DNA from: Planctomycetota bacterium
Lineage (GTDB): Bacteria; Planctomycetota; Brocadiia; JAJRTI01
Assembly: GCA_024278415.1 (NCBI GenBank)
Contig: JAJRTI010001000.1
Location: 1 to 12,313, forward strand
Direction of reading: 5' to 3'
DNA length: 12,313 nucleotides
Shown: piece after piece, positions 1 through 6,300 of the stretch
Position numbering within the stretch: the first letter of the stretch is position 1
Layout of the letters: every line of letters begins with the position of its first letter
Made by a program: the position numbers and the translations under genes
Notes under the pieces: generated by a model
Seen by the model: only the letters and a program-made list of their open reading frames with translations
Told to the model about the DNA's origin: nothing
The model's database searches: none

Positions 1-46
1 CCCCCTTGCCCTTCCGCTCGGCATGCCGAGCGGAAGGGCAAGGGGG
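1..46. repeat. 46-bp perfect palindrome without a loop
   Basis: The first 23 bases are the exact reverse complement of the next 23, with the symmetry centre between positions 23 and 24 (GCA|TGC). Arms begin with C5 and end with G5, and the G-run continues to 49. No T-tract follows, so it does not look like a normal terminator. Because it lies at the very edge of the window, it may be a fold-back assembly or amplification artefact, or the inner part of a longer inverted repeat cut by the window edge. Confidence 0.9.
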
Positions 47-88
47 GGGAGAACCGATCCGGTACCCCCGTCTGGCTCGCAATCGTGG

Positions 89-113
89 CTCCGCACGGAC
101 CTGCCGTGCGGAG
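89..113. repeat. Hairpin, 10-bp stem and 5-nt loop
   Basis: CTCCGCACGG (89-98) is exactly complementary to CCGTGCGGAG (104-113) around the loop ACCTG. There is no U-tract on either side, so intrinsic termination is unlikely. It could be a remnant of a repeat element or an RNA structure; its function is unknown. Confidence 0.75.
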
Positions 114-248
114 GCCTAGGCAAAACGCGAATTTGTGTTGCTTTTGCGGGCGTAGGAGTGAGGCTGCTTTGCAAAACTTCGCTCGTGAAACGGAGCCTCC
201 TGTCGGAGGCCGTTGGATCGAGAGGCCTACGGGGCGGCTGATTGAAGA

Positions 249-348
249 TTGACAATTGGAGATTGGAGACTGCAAATGGATCCTGGCGCTCCGGGCACGC
301 CTGGGCCAATTTGCAGTTTCCAATTGACATTCCTCAATTTGCAGTCTG
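249..348. repeat. AT-richer inverted and direct repeat (MITE-like or REP-like)
   Basis: The left arm holds GACAATTGGA (251-260) and ACTGCAAAT (269-277). The right side holds ATTTGCAGT (309-317), then TCCAATTGAC (319-328), and again ATTTGCAGT (337-345). CAATTTGCAGT is thus directly repeated with a 28-bp period (307-317 and 335-345), and both copies are inverted relative to the left arm. The AATTG-rich composition contrasts with the GC-rich surroundings. This suggests a small dispersed repeat, but only one locus is visible here. Confidence 0.6.
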
Positions 349-405
349 CCGCATCGACAACCTGTTGTTGCGAGATTTACGTGAAGGCACTAAAGGACAT
401 CCCAC

Positions 406-651
406 ATGAGTGAGGAAACCACGATTGACAAGACTCTCGACGTGATGGGCGAGGTGTGCCCGTTTCCCTGGGTGAAGGCCAAGAAGGCGCTGAAAAAGCT
501 GAAGGCGGGCCAGGTGCTCCAGGTCGTGGGAGACCATGGCCCCGCGCTCGTGAACATCCCCCGCAACTTCTCGGACGAGGGCCAGACCATCCTCAAAGCT
601 GAGAAGACCGGCGAGGTCGCTTGGGAGATCGTCGTGCAGAAGGAGCAGTGA
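406..651 (+). CDS. TusA/SirA-family sulfur carrier protein (TsuB-like)
   Basis: This 81-aa protein is the usual size of a TusA-like sulfurtransferase. It has the family signature: the strand leading into LDVMGEVCPFP, where Cys18 of the C-P-x-P motif is the expected persulfide-carrying residue, followed by a Lys-rich helix and a C-terminal strand. Proteins of this family relay sulfane sulfur (or selenium) in the cytoplasm. The gene is the first of five co-directional genes; the next starts 3 nt after its stop, and two YeeE/YedE membrane proteins follow. TusA-like TsuB paired with the thiosulfate transporter TsuA is a known arrangement, so acceptance of imported sulfur is the likely job. A selenium role, as in YedE/YedF systems, is an alternative. 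A purine-rich AAAGGA lies upstream of ATG 406. Confidence 0.85.
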   Translation: MSEETTIDKTLDVMGEVCPFPWVKAKKALKKLKAGQVLQVVGDHGPALVNIPRNFSDEGQTILKAEKTGEVAWEIVVQKEQ

Positions 652-654
652 GCC

Positions 655-1071
655 ATGCAAGGCATCGACGAAACCATCGCACCGCTCATCGAGGCGATGA
701 ACCGGATCCCCTATGTTGACACGCTCAGTTGCTGCGGCGGGCACCCGGAAGAATCGGCCGTCAAGGAATACGGATACGCGGTCGCGACTGTGGTGTTCGA
801 CATCGAAGACGAGGCCGAGAACGCAATCCGTTGGTACGGAGCGGTCCAAGACATCCTGCGCCGGCGCAAGGCCCAACGCGTCTCGCGGGAGCACGCGTTC
901 ATCTTTGAGAAGAAATTCCTGCTGAACGATGAAGGCTACCTGGCCTGGCAGTGGGAACTCAAGATCCAGGCCACCGGCAAGACGCCGGAGGACTGCCGGG
1001 CCGGCCTCGACGAGGGAATCGGCCTCTTGACCGAGTGCTTTCGAGATATGGCGGACGGGGACGGTGCATGA
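655..1071 (+). CDS. Hypothetical protein with SCCGGHPEE motif, in sulfur-uptake operon
   Basis: I do not recognise this 138-aa soluble protein with confidence. Its most striking feature is SCCGGHPEES, with Cys26, Cys27, His30 and Glu32. This could bind a metal or carry a persulfide, and it loosely recalls the SxCxGHP motif of TYW3-type proteins. The rest is predicted alpha/beta with several Trp residues and an acidic C-terminus; there is no signal peptide or membrane segment. AAGGAG (640-645) lies 9 nt upstream of ATG 655, and the stop overlaps the next start (ATGA at 1068-1071), so it is translationally coupled to the first YeeE half. A small accessory protein of sulfur or selenium handling is an inference from context only. 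Confidence 0.8.
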   Translation: MQGIDETIAPLIEAMNRIPYVDTLSCCGGHPEESAVKEYGYAVATVVFDIEDEAENAIRWYGAVQDILRRRKAQRVSREHAFIFEKKFLLNDEGYLAWQWELKIQATGKTPEDCRAGLDEGIGLLTECFRDMADGDGA

Positions 1072-1541
1072 AGAGGATCACGATTGGGATTGTGGCCACA
1101 GGCGCCGTGATTGGGGCGCTGAACTTGGCCCATTACCTCGTGTCAACGCGTGTGCCGGGCGTCGACACGCCGTTCGGCCTCTTTCCCGGCGGCTTTCCAG
1201 CCGCGGTGCTCACGGGCCTGGCCGGGCGGGCGCTTTCGCCCGAACTGCGCGCGATGCTGGTCATGGGGTTGGGCATTCTCGCCGGGTCGGCGCTGAGCGC
1301 TCGGCTTTCCGGCGAACTGACGTTCGCGAAGTTCAAGAGCAAGCGGCTGACGACAGGGAAAGCCGCGAAAGCAGCGGTTGGCGGCGTCCTGATGGCCGCT
1401 GGGATTTGGATGGCGCAAGGCTGCCTCATCAAGCACACGCTCAGCGGCACGCCGGGCCTGATGCTGAGCAGCTTCTTGGCCCTCGCGGGCATCGTCGCCG
1501 GGATATGGATTGCCGCGAAGATAGCGGAGAGGTGGGAGTGA
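1068..1541 (+). CDS. YeeE/YedE-family membrane protein, half equivalent to the C-terminal part of TsuA
   Basis: This 157-aa hydrophobic protein has several predicted membrane helices (about residues 4-25, 62-80, 100-118 and 132-152). Gly-Cys119-Leu-Ile-Lys-His with a following Leu-Ser-Gly matches the YeeE/YedE motif GCxxxHxLSG, which in full-length TsuA contains the third pore cysteine (Cys293 in the Spirochaeta protein). It is therefore the counterpart of the C-terminal half of a normal ~350-aa YeeE, encoded as a separate polypeptide. ATG 1068 was chosen because it overlaps the preceding stop as ATGA and gives a hydrophobic N-terminus; upstream in-frame codons would lie inside the previous gene. 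It probably forms a heterodimeric thiosulfate or related sulfur-compound channel with the next gene product in the cytoplasmic membrane. Confidence 0.82.
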   Translation: MKRITIGIVATGAVIGALNLAHYLVSTRVPGVDTPFGLFPGGFPAAVLTGLAGRALSPELRAMLVMGLGILAGSALSARLSGELTFAKFKSKRLTTGKAAKAAVGGVLMAAGIWMAQGCLIKHTLSGTPGLMLSSFLALAGIVAGIWIAAKIAERWE

Positions 1542-1542
1542 C

Positions 1543-1974
1543 ATGGCGCTAACCCTAATCTTCCTGATCGGCCTGAGCGTTGGCTTCGTCGCACAGCGTT
1601 ATGGCTTCTGCATCTTCGGCTCGTTGGTCGAGTTGCTGACGCTCGGATCGCCGCGTCGCGTGTTAGGCGTGCTGGCCGCGATGCTCGTGTTCTCGCTCGT
1701 TCACGTTCAGGGCTATCGCCACGCGGTGGAATACCCCGGCGCCATGTTTCTCGTCGGCGGTCTGATCCAGGGCGTCGGCTACTACTTGGCGGTGGGGTGT
1801 CCGCTGGGGCTCCTGGTGCGCATCGGCGAAGGCAGCAAGTCTCACATGATTGTGTTTCTGGGGTTCGCCGCAGGCTTGGCGCTGTACGTAGGCTTACTCC
1901 AGGGGCCGGTCTCGGCCGCGCTTGGGCCCTGGAGCACGAGCAGAGCCGAAAGCCTGCTCGATCTATTCCGCTGA
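1543..1974 (+). CDS. YeeE/YedE-family membrane protein, half equivalent to the N-terminal part of TsuA
   Basis: This 143-aa membrane protein starts 1 nt after the stop of the previous half. GQR-like QRYGFCIFG with Cys23 and GCPLGLLVRIGEG with Cys86 correspond to the first two cysteine motifs of TsuA-type YeeE (Cys22 and Cys91 in the Spirochaeta protein); even the residue positions are close. Helices are predicted at about residues 2-20, 42-58, 66-84 and 100-120. With the upstream half it supplies the full three-Cys set. This N-terminal-type half is encoded second, so the pair is in swapped order compared with a single-chain YeeE. Alternatives are transport of sulfite, selenium or other sulfur species. 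Confidence 0.82.
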   Translation: MALTLIFLIGLSVGFVAQRYGFCIFGSLVELLTLGSPRRVLGVLAAMLVFSLVHVQGYRHAVEYPGAMFLVGGLIQGVGYYLAVGCPLGLLVRIGEGSKSHMIVFLGFAAGLALYVGLLQGPVSAALGPWSTSRAESLLDLFR

Positions 1975-1990
1975 AGGAGAACTCCGGAAC

Positions 1991-2878
1991 ATGACGCACC
2001 ATGCAAATACGGCCGATCCCAGGCATCTTGGGGCGAAGCTTTCGCCCATGCCAGACGTGCCGATCATGCGTCATCCGACTGACGAAACGGCGGTCTTCTT
2101 GCCTGAGAACCTCCTGGATCGCGCGGCGTCGATGTTGGGTCGGAAACGCCAAGGGATTCCCCCTTGCTGTGTGCTGGACTTCGATGCCGAATTGGTGCCC
2201 GTGGCGCTGGAGCGCTTCGGCGCGGAACCCTGTTCGGCCTGGGCCTGCTTCCACACCACGCTCCTCCGCATCGAACGGGAGGGCTTCGAGATGGGGCTCA
2301 TCGGAGGGGCCGTCGGCGCGCCCTTCGCCGTGCTCGTAGCGGAACAGCTCATCGCTTCCGGTTGCCGCCACATCATCGGGTACAGCTCCGCCGGCGCCGT
2401 GGCGGATTCGCTTTCGCTCCCGTGCCTTGTCGTGCCCGACCGGGCGCTCCGGGACGAGGGCACGTCCTACCATTACATGCCTCCCGCCCAATGGGCCGAC
2501 GCGCGCGGGGCGCTCCCCGGCATTCTGGCCCAGCATGCCGCGGCTTGCGGCCTGCCCGTGCATCGGGGGCACACGTGGACGACCGATGCCCCATACCGAG
2601 AGACGCGGTCCCAGATCGAACGGCATCGCGCCGCGGGAGTGCTGTCCGTCGAGATGGAAGCCGCCGCGCTCATGGCGCTCGCGCAGGTCCGCCGTGCCGA
2701 AGTCGCTTCGCTTCTCCACGTCACCAACACGCTGGGCACGGGGGAGCATGATTTCCACAAAGGCCCGGGAGACATCAACGAGAGAATTCTCAGTTGCTGC
2801 CTCGCGGCGTTCGCGGAAGCGATGCGGCCGGGCGGCACGGAGGAGAACGACTGCTTCCTCACTGTTTCACGTGGGTAG
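1991..2878 (+). CDS. Nucleoside phosphorylase-like protein (PNP/UDP family)
   Basis: The 295-aa protein resembles uridine or purine nucleoside phosphorylases. Visible family marks are GTSYHYMPP at the position of the GTSxHYxP segment of uridine phosphorylase, VEMEAAAL (Glu221-Met222-Glu223, the ribose-binding E-M-E) and a C-terminal HVTNTLG where family members have a base-recognition VSD or ITN. Such enzymes cleave nucleosides with phosphate to a base and ribose-1-phosphate. The usual N-terminal TGIGG-type stretch is altered to LIGGAVGAP, so substrate cannot be named. ATG 1991 was chosen because AAGGAG (1974-1979) lies just upstream; the 16-nt gap to the previous stop places it in the same operon. 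Its link to sulfur uptake is unexplained; handling of a thio-nucleoside is possible but speculative. Confidence 0.78.
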   Translation: MTHHANTADPRHLGAKLSPMPDVPIMRHPTDETAVFLPENLLDRAASMLGRKRQGIPPCCVLDFDAELVPVALERFGAEPCSAWACFHTTLLRIEREGFEMGLIGGAVGAPFAVLVAEQLIASGCRHIIGYSSAGAVADSLSLPCLVVPDRALRDEGTSYHYMPPAQWADARGALPGILAQHAAACGLPVHRGHTWTTDAPYRETRSQIERHRAAGVLSVEMEAAALMALAQVRRAEVASLLHVTNTLGTGEHDFHKGPGDINERILSCCLAAFAEAMRPGGTEENDCFLTVSRG

Positions 2879-3160
2879 CGCCCAGCCTGTAGCCTGCCTT
2901 GCTCGCCAATGCCTTCTCGTGGCCGGGCGCTGCACCTCCGCGACGCACGAGGCGTTCGGCTGCATTCGCCCAACGGTGCAGTGCATGATCGCCGGCGCGG
3001 CCGCGTTGGGTGTGCGGCGGCCAGGCTCACAGCGCGAAGGCGGCGCGACTTGTCCCACGAGTTTCCCCAGAATCTCCACCCGCCCTAACGCAAGCCTGGC
3101 GCCACCGGTCTCGTACAAGATTGTTATGTACACGGGGCCGTGCGGGACGCGGGGGCGCTT
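2879..3160. other. Intergenic region without a recognised gene
   Basis: No supported gene or terminator follows the phosphorylase stop directly. Small structures are visible: CCCAACG (2969-2975) against CGTTGGG (3004-3010), and the short hairpin CACGG-GG-CCGTG (3131-3142). Frames through this stretch on both strands are rich in Arg, Ala and Cys and match no family I know. Codon structure is poor, so it could be eroded former coding or repeat sequence. Confidence 0.5.
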
Positions 3161-3165
3161 GTCGT

Positions 3166-3222
3166 AGGGCGATTCATCGCCCGTTTTTCAGCGTTGCTGA
3201 CGGGCCATAAATGGCCCGACTA
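3166..3222. repeat. REP-like cluster of three hairpins
   Basis: Three adjacent palindromes are packed in about 55 bp. The first is GGGCGA-TTCA-TCGCCC (3167-3182), then TCAGC-GTT-GCTGA (3188-3200), then CGGGCCAT-AA-ATGGCCCG (3201-3218), with GTAG at 3164-3167 before the first and CTAC at 3220-3223 after the last, in inverted orientation. The outer two hairpins are similar when one is reversed. The layout is that of a REP/BIME-type dispersed element. Confidence 0.7.
3167..3188 (+). terminator. Possible intrinsic terminator of the sulfur operon
   Basis: The 6-bp stem GGGCGA/TCGCCC with loop TTCA is followed by GTTTTT (3183-3188). Stem plus T-run fit a modest rho-independent terminator, although it lies about 290 nt after the phosphorylase stop and is also the first hairpin of a REP-like cluster. 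Confidence 0.4.
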
Positions 3223-3272
3223 CAAGCCAGCGGCGTCTGCCGCTCGGATCAGCAAATCTCATGGGGAAACTC

Positions 3273-3286
3273 CTGGACTTGTCCAG
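3273..3286. promoter_or_regulatory. Palindrome just upstream of the kinase promoter
   Basis: CTGGAC-TT-GTCCAG is a perfect 14-bp palindrome ending 2 nt before the -35 hexamer at 3288. Placement and symmetry fit an operator for a dimeric activator or repressor, but no regulator is encoded nearby. Confidence 0.35.
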
Positions 3287-3287
3287 C

Positions 3288-3316
3288 TTGACCCCCATCG
3301 CGGGGGGGTCTATAAT
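3288..3316 (+). promoter_or_regulatory. Strong sigma70-type promoter for the kinase/WD40 gene
   Basis: TTGACC (3288-3293) and TATAAT (3311-3316) are separated by 17 bp, an almost perfect housekeeping promoter. The start of transcription is expected near 3323, giving a leader of about 70 nt before ATG 3394. The spacer contains the inverted repeat GACCCCC (3290-3296) / GGGGGTC (3304-3310) with a G7 run, which overlaps both hexamers and could be an operator. The leader has a small hairpin CCCGC-GTG-GCGGG near 3339-3351. Confidence 0.8.
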
Positions 3317-3393
3317 CCCGGGCTTGCACATATCGCCGCCCGCGTGGCGGGTTGGGATGCGCCCGGAGTTTCCTCCCCAAGGCCTGCCGTTCC

Positions 3394-6300
3394 ATGGCCG
3401 ACGTGACGCTGTACTGCCCGAATTGCAACATCCAGTTCCCGACTGATGGGTACGATCCGGAGCGTGCGTACGAGTGCCCCCGGTGCCACGGGGGGTTGGT
3501 GCTTCCACAAGCCGGCGCAGGAAGCGGCGCGCGGCGCCGGGTCGAGCTTGGCGACGAGGATCTGCTGCCGCAGCAGAGGCTCGGCCCCTATCGCATCCTG
3601 CGCAAGCTGGGGCAAGGCGCGATGGGCGCGGTGTACCAGGCCGAGCACACGGGGCTGCACCGGCAATGCGCGCTCAAGGTGCTGGACCGCGAACTCGCCG
3701 CGATGCCCGGCGTGCCCGAGGCCTTTCATCGCGCGGCCGGCGCGGCCGTGCAGCACCCGTGCATCGCGAAGGTCTACGGCGCCGGCGAGGCCGAGGGGCG
3801 GCACTTTGTGGAAGCCGAGTACGTCGAGGGAGAAGACCTCCAGACTCGTGTGTCCTTCGACGGCCGCATGTCGGTGACCGACGCGACAACGATCATTCGC
3901 GAGGCCGCGATCGCGCTGGGCGCCGCGCACGCGCAGGGAGCCGTGCATCGCGACATCCATCCGGCCAACATCATGGTGGCCACCGATGGCACGCTGAAGC
4001 TCACCGACCTTGGCCTGATCGCGGCCGCGCAGGGACAAGGCCAGGCCGCGGCCGGCGCCGTCGTGGGGACGCCGGAATACATGAGCCCCGAACAGTTCGA
4101 GGTCGCGCCCGTCGACGCGCGGTCCGACATCTACTCGCTCGGCATCACGTATCTCTTCCTCCTCACCGGGCAGCCTCCGTTCACCGGATCGAGCGCGCTG
4201 TCGATCATGATTCAGCACAAGTCCGAGCCCGTGCCGGACCCGCGCGTCATGCGCCGCGATTTGCCGCCGACTGTGTGCCACGTGATTCGGAAGTGCATGG
4301 CCAAGGATCCGAGCGAGCGCTACCAGACCTGCGAGCAATTGGTCACGGACCTCGACGGTGTGCTCGAGTGGGAGGTGCAGATGGGCGCCGGCGGCGTGGG
4401 AGCCTTGAGCGCCAAGCCGCCGCTCCATCGCCGCGTCGGGTTCCTCGTGGCGTGCGCGGCCGCGGCCATCGCCATCGCGTGTGTTGGCGGCTGGCTGCTG
4501 CGCGGCCGTGGCCCGGGCAAGCCGCGCCGCCCCGATAGCGGCCAAACCGCCCCCCTCGTCTCCAGCGGCCAGGCCGCCACGGCCACCGCCGCGGCCACAC
4601 AAACCGTCGCCGCGCAGAACCTGGCTGGAGGCGGCCAAGCCGCGCCCGACGCCGGCGCGAAGACGGCCACGGTCGCACCACTCCCGGGAGCGGCCACGCA
4701 AACAGCCGCGGCGCAACCCGACGAGGAACACCACACGGCCCCGCCCGGCGATGCCGCGCCGAAGCTCGCCGGCGGCGGGAAGGAACCGAAACCCGACAAG
4801 AAGCCCAAGGTCCGCGAACTCGCCGGCCCGCTGCACGCCGCACCCAAGGTGGACGTGGCCGCGGCCGAGACGCAAGCCGCCATCGACGCGCTGGATGAGC
4901 AACTGGCCAAGCTCGCGAGCGAGCGCGAGTACGACAAAGCCCTGCGCGTCTGCACGGAAGCCGCGGCGATGTCCGGGGCCGTGGCGCAGCACGCGCAAGC
5001 CTGGCGCGAGCAGATCGAAGCGTGCCAGCAGGTGGTCGAGCAGGCGCGGGGCCACGCGCAGTCGCTCGTCGGCAAGACATATCGCTTGCCCGTCAAGGTT
5101 GGCAAGAAGGGGCGCATGACGCTGACCGGGGTGGTGGAGAAGTTCGAGGACGACATGCTCTTCCTCCGCGTGGGCAGCATGGTCAAGATCGTGCGGTTCG
5201 CACAGCTTGGCCCAGAGGCGCTCATCACGCTTTCCTCGGGCGACCAGACTCCCAGCGCCCCGGCGATGGTGCAGCATGCGCGGCTGCTGCTCGTGGAGGG
5301 CCGGGAGAAGGAAGCGGGCCTGACCTTGCAGCGCGTGGAGCGCGTGGCGCAGGGCGACGCGGACACGCAGCAGGCCCTGGCCAAGGCCCGAGCGTTCCTC
5401 AGCCTGTGGCAAGCGCGCGAGGAGCGCGCCGAGCAGGAGCGCCTGGCGAGCGCGGCCATCCAGCAACTCAAGCAGACGTTCGTGTCCGGCGACTGGAAGA
5501 GCGTGCCGGACGCGGCCGCGAAGCTGAAGAAAACTTTCGCGGAGACACAGGCGTTCCGGCGGAACGCGCGCCTGGCGGACCTGCTCGCGCTCTCGGCCAA
5601 GAAGCGCTTGGCCCTTGCGGAGACGCGCAAGAGCAAGATCAAGCTCTGGCGGCGCATCGGCCCCCGCGTGGCCGTGCCGGGCGTGGGCGGCCGGCACGCG
5701 CTACAGCCGGCTGGCTGGCTGCAAGACGCGATCATGATCGCCAATGGCGCGCAACTCGCGGTGGCGCATTCGTTCGGCGTGGACCTCTGGAGCATGAGCC
5801 AACGCAAGATCTTGCGCCGGCTCGACGGCCACACGGCCGCGGTCACGGTGCTGGCTCGCTCGCCCGACGGCTCCCGCCTCGCCACCGGCTCCCGCGACCA
5901 AACGGTCTGCCTCTGGGACACGGCCACCGGCGAGAGGCAGCACGTGCTCAAAGGCCGCCAGGGGAGCATTACCGCGCTGGCGTTCAGCCCCGACGGCTCC
6001 CTGCTCGCCACCGGATCGGCTGACGCGCAGGTGCGGCTGTGGGACGTGGCGACGGGCCAGGGCGTGGCCCAGTTGCAGGGGCACAAACATTGGGTCCTTA
6101 GCATTCGCTTCAGCCCCGACGGCAAGCATTTGCTCACGAGAAGCTACGACCGCACCGCGAAGGTGTGGGACGTGGCGGCTCGCCGGATCCTATTCAGTGT
6201 GAACGCGGGCCGGGGCGTGCGCCAAGCGGAGATCGATCCAGCCGGCAAGCTCGTGGCGGTGGGGTGCCAAGACGGCACCGTGCGGCTCTGGGACATTCGC

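Larger units (their letters stand above)
47..405. other. Non-coding region upstream of the sulfur operon
   Basis: No gene with a recognisable family is seen here. A 72-codon frame starting inside the palindrome (23-241) is Arg/Gly-rich and unsupported. The stretch contains a strong hairpin at 89-113, near-identical short motifs GAGGCCTAGG (111-120) and GAGGCCTACGG (222-232), and an AT-richer inverted repeat at 249-348. I find no convincing sigma70 promoter for the gene at 406. TTGACA occurs at 249-254 and again at 324-329, but neither has a good -10 at the right distance. Confidence 0.6.

Noticed and set aside
1133..2758. 541-codon open frame on the - strand opposite the YeeE and phosphorylase genes
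   Set aside because: Low-complexity Arg/Pro-rich product, overlaps three genes with recognisable families; a high-GC shadow.
2968..3011. attC-like site (GCCCAAC ... GTTGGGT) suggesting an integron cassette
   Set aside because: Only a 7-bp inverted pair matches the R boxes; the 28-bp interior shows no L-box symmetry, the site is short, and no integrase or cassette gene is present.
2867..3133. 88-codon - strand frame in the gap after the phosphorylase
   Set aside because: No ribosome binding site or family match; Arg/Ala-rich composition suggests chance in GC-rich non-coding DNA.
3352..3393. Upstream TTG start extending the kinase by 14 residues
   Set aside because: The extension lacks similarity to family starts and an obvious ribosome binding site; ATG 3394 leads directly into the zinc ribbon.
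3310..5697. 795-codon open frame on the - strand, opposite the kinase
   Set aside because: Arg/His/Leu/Gly-rich translation with no recognisable domain; it mirrors the GC-rich codon pattern of the clearly real kinase on the + strand.
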